The notes: generated by a model from the letters alone, not told the origin. A stretch of DNA of 64,000 nt from Zygnema circumcarinatum (GCA_037447605.1 CM074811.1:2228893-2292892), one strand, 5' to 3'. Shown: positions 1-11,933, counted from the stretch's first letter. A program made the numbers and translations.

Positions 1-92
1 TCCTCTACTCTCACTCCTCTGCTCTTTCTCTCTCCTCTATACTCTCTCTCCTTTGCTCTCTCCTGTAGTCTCTCTCCTCTACTCTCACTCTG

Positions 93-129
<37 letters not shown>

Positions 130-262
130 CTCTGCTCTCTCTCCTCTAGCCTTCTCTCCTTTGCTCTCTCCTGTGCTCTCTACTCTAGTCTCTCTCTCCT
201 TTGCTCTCACTCCTGTGCTCACTCTCTGTCTCTCCGTTGCTCTCTCTCTCGAACGTTGCGCT
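1..262. repeat. CT-rich low-complexity array
   Basis: The first 260 bases are an imperfect array of TCTC and CTCTACTCTC-type words on the + strand, with no open frame of normal composition. It looks like an expanded polypyrimidine microsatellite running in from outside the window. Similar CT runs recur in introns and 5' ends of genes further right, so this is a general property of the genome. Confidence 0.8.
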
Positions 263-282
263 GATGTGTGAGAAGGAGAAAT

Positions 283-415
283 CGGGGGGGGGGAAAATAT
301 CCAAAATGGGGGGGGCGGGATATTTCAAAATAGGGGGCAGAATAGCCGAAATGGGAGGGTCGGATTTCAAAAAAACGGTGGCGGGATAACCAAAAAAGGG
401 GGGCGGTATATAGTT
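283..415. repeat. Degenerate G-run array
   Basis: Short A/T-rich words of the type AAAATATCCAAAAT or ATTTCAAAAT alternate with runs of five to ten G. About five diverged units of roughly 25-30 bases can be seen. It is non-coding, either a decayed minisatellite or part of an unknown repeat. The G-runs could in principle form quadruplexes on the + strand. Confidence 0.45.
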
Positions 416-625
416 CTCCTTTTGAACGTTTACTTTTTTAAGAAGACAAATTCTTTGATTTCTTATGTGTTCAACCTAATTGATAGTAAGGTACATGACC
501 TTGCCACCAAGACCCATGATAAAACGAAGGTAATAAGCCCATGAGTGGAACATGCATGGCATGCGCATGGTACGGCTCGAAGCGGCAACCACCTCTCGAG
601 TCGTGCATGACCAGTGACCACACGC

Positions 626-1861
626 CACGTGGAAACCTCGCAAGCGACAAAAAGTCGTGGCGTCTGCCAGCCTGACGACGAGCCACGTGTCCCGCGCGCC
701 CTGCGCCGCCGACACGTTGCGTGCGCTGGACGCCGGTCATGCGGACCAGCTGGTGGCAGCACATGGGCGGGCGGTCCGCCGTACGAAGAACAGTGCCTAC
801 GCAGTTCTATGCAGACCCCGCATTTTCTTTCTCCGGGCTTTCGATTTTTCTTGATTTTTTGGTCCGAGCCCCATTTGTTGACGTGGCACCAGACCGGTTC
901 GAAAAAAAGCCGAATTTCAATTTTGTGGATATTTTTCCCGTCCGCCCGCGCCCCGCCCGCCCCTCGAACCGCGGTCGGGTTCGCAAAAATCTGCGCGCCG
1001 CAAAAATCTCCGAATCAGTCGGAAAGGGATCTCCGCCACCTCGGGCAGACCAAAAAATAAAATAAATAGAAAATCCGATATCATCGACTTTTTTTTTTCA
1101 TATCCCTTCGAAGCGTGCCACGCACGCTTGCCTCCGCCGCCGCATTTTGTCGCTTCTGCGCCGACACCCCAATCAACTCTTTCTGCCGACGTGTCTCCAC
1201 GTGTCATCCCGAGATAATCTCCACATCCGTACTTTTTGCACGTGCGACACGTCACCCGATCCGCCGTGCTCATCCGTCCCCCGCATGCGTCCAAAGAAGG
1301 CGGCCCAGAAAGCGGCCTCCGCCGCACCTGTCCGTACATTCGTACATCCAAACTTCCGCGGCAGAAATGGCCCCGGGCAGCCCCTTCAATGCGGACAGGT
1401 CCTCCGGAGTCCACTGCCGCCGCCATCCCACAAATCGCGCTCAGCTTGCCACGTGTGCATGGCTTGTCAGCATTAGCCACGTGGCACCCTCCCAGCCAAG
1501 CGCTCTGGCTCTCGACGAACGCGGTGCGAGATAAAGATGCGGCGCGGATCTCACCCCGCCGCAGGCCTTATCCGGCGCCGTGGCTTCGAACCGCGGGCAG
1601 GGCCCCAAAACCTCTCCCCTCGCCTAGGCCCGCCCCGGCCCTCAACCCCGCCGCCCCTATACCCCATTTTCGGCCGCCTCGCGGGCCCGCCGTAATCGGG
1701 TCTGCTCTTCCGACATTCGGAGGGGCACGGGTCCACGCGGGCGCCCATGTGAATGAGCCACGTGGCGCGCGGGGATTGGCACAGATGCTCTGGACGGATA
1801 GCGCCGCCCGCCCGGCGCGACCTCTCCAGAACGCCGCCCGCCCTCCCGGACCCGCCACGTG
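626..1861 (+). promoter_or_regulatory. Cluster of eight CACGTG G-boxes upstream of the GATA gene
   Basis: Perfect CACGTG palindromes start at 626, 684, 1198, 1239, 1450, 1478, 1759 and 1856. Most sit in the extended form GCCACGTGG/T, the core bound by plant bZIP (ABRE/G-box) and bHLH (PIF-type) factors. The region is GC-rich, has no supported coding sequence, and lies directly upstream of the GATA start codon at 2073. I infer that it is the GATA promoter. Chance expectation for one hexamer in 1.24 kb is about 0.3, more in GC-rich DNA, so eight is a clear excess. Confidence 0.6.
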
Positions 1862-1949
1862 GGTGCTCGCCGGCTCGCCGCGTGCCCTACAATCCCGAGC
1901 TGCCGCGACCCCTCCCCCACGCCTGGAGACGGCGGCGATAGAGGCCGGA

Positions 1950-1958
1950 TAGAGAGAG

Positions 1959-2014
<56 letters not shown>

Positions 2015-2029
2015 CGAGAGAGAGAGAGG
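1950..2029 (+). repeat. (GA)n microsatellite in the GATA 5' leader
   Basis: A nearly pure AG repeat of about 80 bases ends some 45 bases before the ATG at 2073. Its position suggests it lies in the 5' UTR or core promoter. GA runs in plant 5' leaders are common and can bind BBR/BPC-type GAGA factors; that role is an inference here. Confidence 0.8.
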
Positions 2030-2072
2030 TCGCGAGGAAGAGGCAGGGAAGCAGGAGGGAGACGGTGGAGGG

Positions 2073-3947
2073 ATGTTGGACTGGCAGCAGGGAGAGGGTG
2101 GCGGGGGAGGGGACTGGGGAGGAGGGGACTCAGTGGACCCCGTAGTCACCAGACTCGTGCAGGTACTGCTGGAGCTCCTGCTATTGATCAAGAATGGGGC
2201 ATTTGGAGAGGGAGGCAGGGCAGGGTGCAGGGCTTTCGTTCTTGCAAGAAACCAAGGGTCTGCAGTCCCAATGCTTGTTACCAATTGTGTGCAAACCCTA
2301 ATTTGCTAAACGGGGATTTAGCTTTTTGTTGTGTGCAGGGCGGAGTGGAGCTCATATTGAGCGTTCTTGGCGTGGACTGCCTGTGGGATGGCGGAAGCCC
2401 CTCTGCAGCGCGGACAAGCGGCATTCAGGGGGGGAGCGTGCGGCAGCAGAAGCTGCGGGCGGCGGGCTTATGCCTCCTGCGGTACAAGGAGGCCTTCACA
2501 CGGGCGGATTGGGAAGTCGTGGACAGGATCGTGAAGCAGCTGCCTGGGGCGCAGTCACAGTCTCAGTGTCCTCCGCAGGGAGCTTTGACTGCGGCAGAGA
2601 AGGATGGAGGCAAGGAATGGGCAACCGGAAGGGGCATGTGTGACAGTGATGCGGGGGAGGAGGAGGGCATGGCTGACGGGGCGGAGGGGGAGGGAGAGGT
2701 AGTGACGGGAGGAGGAGATTGTGTGGGAGGGGGAGGGGCGTTTGAGGGGAAGTCGCTGAAGAGCTGCGAATGGTGCAGAATCACGAGGACGCCGCTGTGG
2801 AGGAACGGGCCGCCCGGACGAAAGGTATGGTACCTGATTGTAGTTTAATCCTGCAGTCCCTTTTTTTTGGGTTGGTTCTTTTCTTTTGGGAATTGGAAAG
2901 GCTGCAGGGATCGCGGGCAATGAGGAATAGATTGGTGGTTCTTGGTTCTTGATTGGTGGTTCTTGGGGGAAAGAAAAGGGAGGGAGAGTGAGAAGAGAGA
3001 GCGCGTCCTTGCTTTGGAGGGCCACTTGATCAAGTAGGGAGGATCTTGCTTGCGAAGTCATCTTGATCTTTAATGGGCTACCCCTGTTACATCATCGGTT
3101 TGTATCTAAAGAATGTATGCTCTCTGGCGTACATCGTAGAGCTCGGATCCAGTTAAAGCCCTTCAATTGTCCGTCCTTTCGACTTTCTTTCTCATATTTA
3201 TTTCTTTGTTTCCTGCAGGTTCTATGCAATGCCTGCGGCATTCGGTGGTACAAATTGAAGAAGGCCATGGTTCAAGTGTTAGAGAAGGCAGACGTCCCGT
3301 CTGCTCCTTCAACTCCTGTGCGCTCCGCAACTCCAAGACCGGGAATGTCGCGAGGAAAGAACTGCAATTCAAGCCGAAAACGGTTCGCAAAGCTTGATCT
3401 GGATGCAGAAGCTGGAGGGAAGAAGGGCCATGGACCTGCTCCTTGCAACCTGCAACTTTTGGAGCTTCCTGCACCCTGGAACAAGCGCAGCCGTTCGTCT
3501 CTCCCGTCCTCTCTTTCTCTCCCGCAGCACCCTCCATGGGGGGAGGACCATGAATTCCCTGCGCCTGCTCCGAAGCGGAGTCGATATTCACCAAGGAGTA
3601 CTACTCAATGGGAGGATGTTCAGAGAGAGCGGATAGAGAGAGAGAGAGAGGATGGGGTGAGCAGTGGTGATGAGAAAGATGGAGAAGCCCCTTCATACAG
3701 TGGGAGCAGCAGTGGGAACAGTTGTTTGACAGGGAGAGGGAGGAGGACGGGATCGCCTGCTTGGACAAGCCGGCTGAGTATGGAGGATAGGAGTTCTCTT
3801 TTACGGGCGACTTTGAGCGAAATGAAGGAAATTAAAGTGGAAATGGAACGGAAGTTTGAAATGGAGGAGACGGAGGCAGCCGTTTTGCTTATGATGTTGC
3901 ATCAAGGGGGAGCATTGGCCGATGGAGTAACATGTGAGTGGAATTGA
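2073..3947 (+). CDS. B-type GATA zinc-finger transcription factor with LLM tail
   Basis: Three exons are supported: 2073-2162, 2339-2824 and 3219-3947, all joined in phase 0 (434 aa). The GATA finger is split by the second intron. Its cysteines are C173, C176, C195 and C198 (C-X2-C-X18-C-X2-C), with core TPLWRNGPP and VLCNACGIRW. The last 25 residues hold AAVLLMML (LLM at about 415-417), matching the LLM domain of B-class plant GATAs such as GNC and CGA1/GNL, which control greening and cytokinin/light responses. The basic tail after the finger is IRWYKLKK instead of the usual IRQRK form. The first 170 residues are Gly/Glu-rich with a predicted helical stretch (LLRYKEAFTRADWEVVDRI) that I do not recognise. 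A basic, Ser/Arg-rich linker follows the finger. It should act in the nucleus. The start was chosen as the first ATG joining in frame to exon 2. Class D GATA is less likely because of the LLM tail. Confidence 0.88.
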
Positions 3948-5395
3948 AACGAGGTATGAAGAAAGAAAGAGGGAGAGAAAGAGAGGGAGGAGGAGAGAGA
4001 GAGGCTATTGTAGATATTCATCGGAGAGCGGGGGAAGTGAGAGGGTCGCTGCTTACAGCGGGAAATTTTGACAGTGGGTGGAACGTGGTTTTAACCAATC
4101 CTGAAGGCCGTCACAAAAAGGTGCCGAAAGGGGTGTCTCGGTAAATAGGGTTTTTTCCTTATCATCATAAATGGCATAATAATAGCTCCAAAAGTAGCTG
4201 TAAGTGACGCCCATACATATCGGTGAATCTTGTACGTGACTGGCTGAGGGGTGGATGTACAGTTCAATGCTGGCAGCCGAAACCTAAATACTTTTGAGAG
4301 GCATATCTGAAAGGATTGTGTATACTGGGGGGGGGCTCGAAGTAGCGTTGGGAGGGAGAGATTCAGGTTAGATATGCAGACTCTGCTTCCATTCGACTCG
4401 ACAGGCTCACAAAAGTTCGTGAGTCTTAGTGATGAGGCGGAGAAAGTATATATTCTCTTCAAATTGGTTAGGACTATATAGAACGCATTAGCAAGTTTAT
4501 TTCTTGGTAGGAATTTTAGAACACTGCAGTGACTGGTTTTCTCTCTCCTTTCCGGTTCCCTTTTGCCGGGGAAGTGGGAGCTGGGGATCGGCTGTGGGTA
4601 GTTACGAAGGCTGGCTGCTCTCTTGCCTTTGAAGGAGGGAGGAGGTTGAGACAGCGCTTCATGTGATGGCTCCTCATGCCACCATGGATAGTACATGTCA
4701 CAAGTAAGGTAGCCGTGACATGAAGCAGCAGAACTACTCTTTCTTTTTTCAAAGAAATGTTTTTGCAATTCTCAGTGTGTGGTGGATATGGTGCCTGGAC
4801 TGCTTGTACTGTAAGAGCTGGAAAGAGAGAAAAAGAGGAAGAAACAGACTGAGAGAGACTATTGGGAGTGGGTAATGGATGTGAAGTTTGGTGCTTGTGC
4901 TGCATGAGAGCCTCTGTTTGCAGTCCGCTAAAGAGGTCGCATTGTCCGCATACATCCAAGAATGAAGATTCGACCTGAGGCGGAGGGCCCCCTGTCTTGT
5001 CTTTCAATTAGGGCTGGACAGAGAGACAGACGCACACCGCAGACATTATTCATGGGTCGTGCGCACACCGAAGCCGGAGCATCCAGGCAGGCCCTGGCGC
5101 TGGGCGTATGGCTGCCCGAGTTTATGTGTGGTCGTGAAAACAAGTACAACAATAAGAAGAAGAAGCAGAAGAAGCTTCTTCAGAATTACAAGAGGAAGGG
5201 CGAATGGTGTGCATTAGTCAGAAAGGCGAAGAGAAGTGCCCCCTTTTGGCTACACTTTAGTGACTTGTAACCAGTGATTACAGCAATGCGTGTATGCATG
5301 CATGCATGTCAAGTCTAACATGGCATCCACAATTGGCAATGTCAAATTTGGAATGTCGAGGCCCTAGGCCCTAGACGCCCGAGCCGGCACTGGAT
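3948..5395. other. Region downstream of the GATA gene, no gene seen
   Basis: This contains the GATA 3' UTR (GA-rich to about 4010) and intergenic DNA. A 225-codon open frame on the - strand at 4091-4768 has no family signature, no convincing start context and unlikely composition, so it is not called. A short GCAT repeat lies near 5290-5306. Confidence 0.5.
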
Positions 5396-5628
5396 CGTAC
5401 GGACAGTCCTGCACGCGAGCGACCACTCAGAGAGGGCCACGCGCTGCCTCGGTCTCGCCGCTGCCGTACGGCCGCAAATCCGCGTACGGACGTCGACTCC
5501 GGCCGTACGGCCTGGCTAGGCGCCACGCGGCAGGCGGTCCTTCGGGAGGACGCGCCGTCTGGCGGCGCCGCGGCACCGACAGTCAGTCGGGCGCACACAG
5601 GATTAGAGCCGAAATTAAAATACGTACG
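5396..5628. promoter_or_regulatory. Cluster of CGTACG palindromes
   Basis: CGTACG occurs at 5396, 5465, 5483, 5504 and 5623, twice as the eight-base palindrome CCGTACGG (5464 and 5503). GTAC is the core recognised by SBP-domain (SPL/CRR1) factors. The cluster lies 440-670 bases upstream of the golgin start, followed by an AT-rich stretch (TATATATGC near 5652) that could hold core promoter elements. The regulatory role is inferred. Confidence 0.35.
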
Positions 5629-6064
5629 GCAATCCAATTTTTCCAAGGAAGACTATATATGCAATAAAATATCGCAATTCCAACCTCTGAACGGAGATCG
5701 ATTTGTAGTTACAATTCACAGCATTACAACTACATCGAAAGGCGCAGCTACAGTTACAGTTACTGTGCAGGTTCATTCTCACGGTCCACAAAGAAAGGGC
5801 CCTGCCCGGCCCGGCCCGGGCTGGGCGGCGGAGCGGGTCCCGTCCGCGCTGCAGGCTGTTGGAGGTCGCGGGTGTGGGGGGGTGGATGGCGGAGGAGGCC
5901 TGCCGGCCATGGCGGGCATGCGATAACAGGGCCGGCATTCGCGGCTTGCATCCTCACCGCGTCTCCCTTCTTGCCCGTTCTTGCGGGCCCGGAGGCTCGT
6001 GAGATATTTTCTTCTGCTGTTTTGCGTGCTTGCTGCTCCCACAGGCGGTCCATTCTCGTTCAAC

Positions 6065-9000
6065 ATGTGGCGTACACTCGGCACCTTGAAGGAGGGGCTG
6101 CAGGAGTTCAGCCGGGACGCGCTGCGGGAGACAAACCTCCTCCGGCCCGCTGCGACCACGGAGACGGAGAGAGCAATACCTGCAGAGAGAGAGAGAGAGA
6201 ATAGCGCGGGAGAGAGCAAGGTGAGGTTGCAGGTTCAGGGCAAGAATGGATCTTTCTCACATGGAGTGAGATATTATCAGTTGATTGGAAGTAAGGAGAT
6301 GACTGTTGTCATGTTAGGTTTGCGATTGGTAAGGGACCGTGGCGTTGAGCTAGATGGCGGGGCAGGCTTAGAATGCAATGTCGCTTAGTGGCATCTCATG
6401 TGTGCCGCTAGCCGTGGCGGGTGCAGGCAGGAGCTCGGCGGCTCGCGTCGTCACGGGCTGGTCGCTCCCCTGCAAGATCAAATGCAGAAGTTGCTAGAGA
6501 ACCCTCTTCATTTTCACTGGACGAACATGATGAATGGGAAGGACAAAAGAATGCAGGCTCACCTGCTGTTGACGGAGACAGCGGCGGCTGGGAGAATCTC
6601 AACATTGATACTCCCCTCAGCCCTCTTGCGGATCAGTCGTCTAGTATGGCCGCCTTCACTTCTCCAAAAGTGCAATCGTTGGGAGCTGCCGAGGCTGCTG
6701 TTGATACAAGCTATGACGACGGATTGATGGGACCAATTGATCTATTGGAAAGGCAGGATCGGTCCCAAGACGCAGGCAGTGAAGCTCATGCGATCACGGG
6801 GAATGACACAGGCGGCCAAGTTGCAGATAGCCCAATGCTCTCAGAAAGCCAGGATGGTTCAAAGCCAGCCTCAAAAATGTCGCCTGCAGGTGAGAAAGTT
6901 GGTCAAAATCGAGAGTCGTCCGAGTCAGAAAAAGTTGCAGGGGAGCGGCGGCATGAAGATATCGCAACTTCAGGCAATGTTCAGGCACAATCACCACCAC
7001 TGGTTGAACCGACCAGTGAGGGAGGTGCGGTTACAATCTCTGAAGGAGTTGCTCCCCCTAAAGCTTCTGTGAAGGCAGATGCCGTTAAGGAGGCGAGGCT
7101 GCAGGCCAAAAAGGACCGAGCAGAGCTTGAGAGGTTATCAAATCTATGCGCATATTTACGGAGTTCCTTAGAGGAGGAGCTGGTTGAACGGACGAAACTG
7201 AAGGAGGAGCTTGTCAAGTACAGAAATCAGGTCTGTACTGCCAATTAACAGGGTTTTTTTTTTTTTTTTTTTTTGTGAGCAGTAGAAAAGTACCGGTCAA
7301 CTTTTATACGGCTCAATGATGAGTTGTATTGAAGGCTCGAATCCTGTGAAAGGATGTCTGAAATCAAAGCATTTTTTTGGTGGTTGGGATAGAGATTGCA
7401 TCTCTTCTTGCTCGGTAAGCTCTGCGTGTACTCTGAGAGCCCTGCCAAACCACTCAGTTCGTTATTGACTTTTTGTCCGGAACTGGTTGGCCTGGGCTTG
7501 CACTGACATCACTAGAATTGCACTTTATCAGCGAAGCTTGCTCAAGCAACTCTGACAACATGCATCGCGCATCAAAGTCATGTGCCGATTTGCTTATTTG
7601 GTAACGAGGGATCTTTTATAACTGGAACACTGGAGGTATAGATACAAAGATTTTGAGTTAACTTCAAATAATCCAAATGCTGGTGTATTATTGGTAACTG
7701 CCCAAGTTTCAGGTGGCGCGAAACTAAGGTCGCTTATGATATGAATAGCGAAATTCTACGGTACTATATTTCCATGTTTAGAGAATGAATAGTAAGTATG
7801 AAATTTATTGCCTACAAGGAGTTGTAGAATGTAGTGTAATAGCCATCAAAATCTATGAGGCAACGGGCAACGGGTTCAGGCTTTCGTTTTCGGTATTGTT
7901 TTAGAATAGTATGAAATTTCTTATGGTTAAACCTGGGAGAGAACTCTGCCAGTTATCTGTGCTGCCTTAAGCTGCCACTAATTGGAGGCAAGAGTATAAG
8001 AAGTCCCGTATAGTAAGGCGGTGCCCGCAATGTCAAATGATTCGTCTCATTTATCTAACAATTTTTCTTAATGTTGACAAGATCATCTAAATCAGGTCTA
8101 TGCACCGCAGATTCAGCGCACCCGATATCCTAAAAAACCCGATCCTTCTGTCTCACTTCCTGCCAGTGATTGCCCAAAGGCTGTTCCAAAATAGCTTTGG
8201 TTTTGCTATACAATACATGATTTTGTGCTCAACTTAGTGAATGAACAACCAGAGAAGGGTAGTCTTTCGTGGAAGTGTCTTGTTTAACACTACCAGCATT
8301 GGTCTTGTTTGCGAAGTCAGCGACAGACAAGGATGACCCTTTTTCAGAACGAGTCTGACTCCATTGGTGAGGGGGTACTGGATAGCACTGCAGAAGAGAG
8401 CACTGGAGGCACAAGTGGAGGAATTGGAGTCTGCAGCCGTAGACGCTGCAAAGATGGCGGAGGAGGAGCTGCAAGCAGCACAGAATGACTATCAGAAGCT
8501 GCAAGATAGGGCTATGGCTGCAGAAGCTAAAGCTGCTGCTTCTCGGAAGGAGAGAGAGGTCAGTTGCGACGAGAGAAGGCCACCTTTGAGTCAGCAAGTC
8601 TTGTAGTTGATTGAATGAGTTTGGTGACACGTGATGATGCGTTAATCTGATTGGGAAGGTTTTGCATGCTTGGGGAGTCGGGCAGGCTTTGGAGGCAAAA
8701 GTGAAGGCAATAACAGCTTCTTTAGAGAAACGGATGACAAATCTACAATCCGAGCTGCAGGTGAGTTTGGCAGGCAAATGTTTGAAGAGGAAAGGTCTTT
8801 TATGTCTCTGGTGATCTCTTCGCTGCTCTTTCAGCATTATTTTCAGCTTGAGTTTACATTTGTCCAGCCGCATAGCCGTTTCGTTGAGTTTCGTTTTGAG
8901 TCTTGCAGGCACGGCAGAAGGAGGTTGAGAGATTGCAAGAAGATAATGCGACAATGGAGTCGTCATTTTCTGAGTTGAGAAATCTGTTGAAGGAGGCTGT

Positions 9001-10982
9001 AGACGAGAGAGACGGGCTAATGGAGGGGCTGGCAGAACGGGATAAGCTGGTGGAGGAGATGAGAGAAGACTTGGAAAGAGCTCGAATGGAGGTATGTGCG
9101 CTTTTCACCCGAAACCTGTCTTGGAAAACTTCTCAGACATGGCAGATGTCGATCCATACACTCTGTTCACCATTCTCGCAGTGTCTACGTGACGCTCTCC
9201 ATTCTGAGGAAGGAATGCATTCAGTTCTTTCCTTATGCACATGCATGCATGCAGGCAGAAGCAGCTTGTCGTGAAGCAGCAGAGACGAGTGTCGCTCTCG
9301 CAGAAGCTGCAGCGCAGAAGAGAGAGGCGGCCATGGGACAAATGATGGGAGAGGAGGAGAGACTGCAATTGGAGGGCAGTGTGAAGGCAGCTATTGCAGC
9401 TGCAGAGGCAGCAAAAGGGGAAGCAGCAGAGCTCAAGGAGAAGTGCGTGAAGCTGGAAATGGCTGCCCGGGCGAGAGGGAGGGCCCTTGCGCAGGCGGAG
9501 GCAGAGCTCGCCATGGCTCAGGAGAGAGCTCTCGCAGCAGAAGGAGAGGCAGATGAGGCAAAGCGCGGGAGAGCAGAGGTGGGAGGGTGGGGAACAGGAG
9601 GGAGAGAAAGTGGTAGGGGAGGGGGAGGGAGCGGACAGCTTGAAATCTTGAACACTATGGTGGGGTTAATGCGTGACATATGGCCCGCAGGGTTTGTAGA
9701 CTGTGAGTGTGTGTGTGACCAAGGTAGTGATGTGTTGATTGTTGGATGACTGAACAAATTGATCGAATGGTTATGATCGTGTACTGCACGCCAAGTGATT
9801 GGAACAGTATGTTGAGCAGTGTTGTATGAAAGGAAGCGATGATCGATCGAAACTAAATCGCTTTCGTTGTTTTCTTTCAAGTCGCTGAGACTATGTTTCC
9901 TGCTGCACATATGCGCAGGCAGAAGGGAACAGTGAGCAGCTACGGGAGCAGACAGAACGGCGGGCGAAATTGTTCAATGCAGCTGTAAAGGCGGCAGTTA
10001 GCAAGATTAAATCAGTAAATACTTAACTTCCACTTCCAACACCAAGAATGTCATTGTTTGGCAGGGAATATTTTCAGTACTAAGGTCTCAGATTACTTTC
10101 AAGTCTACATTACAGGCAATTGAATTCAAGCTGGTGGTTTTTCCTGCAGGAGTTGGAAGGAGAGCGGGACGAAGCTTTGTTCCGAATTAGGAGTTTGGAG
10201 GCAGAGTCTGCTGCACACATTGAGGAGATGAGAAGCTTACAGGTGTGGTCCTTAACCATTGGTCCTTAAACTGCTCCTCCATGCATGTTTGCTTCCTCCA
10301 ACCTTCTCCATTCTCGTGAGAATGTTGTCAAAACTTCCATGGAGTCCTAAATTCCCTCGTTCCGGTGGGTATTTTTCTTATTCCTTCATGCAGGAGCACG
10401 CTCAGTCCTTAGTGGAAGAGCTGGAAGCTGTGAATTCTTCACTGAAGGTGGAGGAGGAGGAGAAGAAGGGGCTGCAGAGGAAGGTTGGGGAGATGGAGAA
10501 GGATATGAAGGCCTTGCAGAGGAGGGAGGAGGAGGCACTTGCAGCGGGAGAGGCTGCAAGAGACGTATCCAACTCACTGGCAACAAAGGTAGGGGCACAG
10601 CCACAAGCTCTCTGAAGGCCTTGAGCTATGGTTACTCCTTGAGCAAAAGTGCATAGAATGGGGAAGATCTATGTACATGTTACACCTGGAGGAAAGGATT
10701 CCTTTAAAAAAAGCACAGATTTTTCCAGAAACTGTGGGAAGATGACGTTTTCGCAGTCTGAAGAACCTAACAAAGTCCTGGGGAAATACTAAACATTGGA
10801 GGGCTGCAGATATCGGCCCTGGACGAGCAGTGCAGAGAGCTGCGGGCGGAGGTGGAAGCGGTTCAAAGTGAAGCTGAAACAAAGCGTGCAGCATGGGAGG
10901 CCGAGAGGGTTGTGCTCGCGGGGCAGCTGACAGCTGCGGATCGAGAGAAGATTTCGCTGAAGGTGCCGTTACGAGACCAATC

Positions 10983-11017
<35 letters not shown>

Positions 11018-11933
11018 CCTCTCTCTCTCTCTCTCACTCTCTCTCTCCCTCACCCCTTCCCACCCCGCTTTTTCGCACTCTTTTTGTCCCCTCCCTCTCT
11101 CCGCTCCCACTCTCGCTCTCTATCCCCGCTCTCCCTCCCCCCCCCTTCTTCTCCCACCTTCTCTCATCCTCGCGTTCTCTCTCGAAGGCTCTGCAGGTTG
11201 CTGGCCATGAATCGAGCAGCGAAGCCCACAGTTTGCGGCAGCGCGTTGCCGAGTTGGAGGGTCGCCTTACAGCAGCGGAGAGCAGGGCAGTCCGTTTGTC
11301 CGAGGCAGCACGGCATCACGGAATGGACAAAGTCACATCGCGAACAGAACGGTCGACCAGTGCTCTTGCAGACCTTGAGTTGGACACAGTGCGGGTGGGA
11401 CTGAGAGACTTGGAGGTACATTGCATTGGTCTCTCGCTCTCTCTCTCTCTCTCTTCCTCTTTTCTCTCCTCTCTTTCTTTCTTCTTTTGCTCTCTCTTTC
11501 TCTCTCTTTAGTGACAGGCCATGCCTGAACTGAACATCTGCTTTTGCGTAGTGATGTATCGCAAGGAAAGATTTTGGCGCATAGTTTGGCAGTTTAATGT
11601 TTCAAGCATGCAGAAGTTTAGGGTTTCTAACGCCATGGAAGAGGTATTTTTCACTCTCCGCTGCCGGGACTTCAGTCTTCCAACGATGCGCTGTTGGAGT
11701 CGAAGGGAAAGCGACCGTACAAGAGGGATGCTCCTGCCTCGTGGACGAAGCGGCAGCAGTTGGATGACCATGACAGGATGCCGGGCCGTATTTCAAGGCG
11801 GACTTTTCTCCTCGGTCTTTACATAATGCTTCTACACATCATTGTATGCAGTCTCTACCTCTCTCTCTCTCTTTCTCTCCTTCTGCAGCTTTCTGACCGG
11901 TCCTCGTGTCACCTGCTCTCCATTCTTTCCTGA
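6065..11933 (+). CDS. Coiled-coil golgin with C-terminal membrane anchor (golgin-84/CASP type)
   Basis: Thirteen exons, all joined in phase 0: 6065-6220, 6427-7230, 8394-8558, 8686-8760, 8909-9091, 9255-9578, 9919-10014, 10150-10242, 10394-10588, 10810-10962, 11188-11415, 11614-11643 and 11676-11933 (about 919 aa). The N-terminus (MWRTLGTLKEGLQEFSRD) is a short amphipathic stretch like that of plant golgin candidates. Residues 60-270 are acidic and Ser-rich. From about 280 to 830 the chain is Glu/Ala/Lys/Arg-rich coiled coil; the segment around LSNLCAYLRSSLEEEL resembles Arabidopsis golgin-84 (GC1). Near the C-terminus a single hydrophobic segment follows basic residues and has Y and LH spaced as in the YxxxLH motif shared by golgin-84, CASP and giantin anchors. 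The expected role is tethering at Golgi rims. The last hydrophobic part overlaps CT-rich DNA; a 45-base splice at 11844-11888 would shorten the anchor. The 1.16-kb second intron could hide an exon. Confidence 0.75.
10984..11040 (+). repeat. (CT)n tract inside a golgin intron
   Basis: An almost pure CT repeat opens the intron 10963-11187, which stays pyrimidine-rich up to its acceptor. Shorter CT runs occur in the introns at 11430-11510 and near 11862-11882. These runs give long reading frames rich in Ser-Leu that are not real protein. Confidence 0.8.

Noticed and set aside
1236-1952. 238-codon + strand frame in the GC-rich upstream region
   Set aside because: Composition follows GC content, there is no domain, and the region is better explained as the G-box promoter.
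4091-4768. 225-codon open frame on the - strand
   Set aside because: No family signature, mixed composition and no splice-linked partner. It lies in the GATA downstream region and is best explained by chance.
11844-11888. 45-base intron in the last golgin exon
   Set aside because: Splicing would remove the second half of the membrane helix that carries the golgin-84/CASP-type Tyr and His pattern. It is kept only as an alternative.
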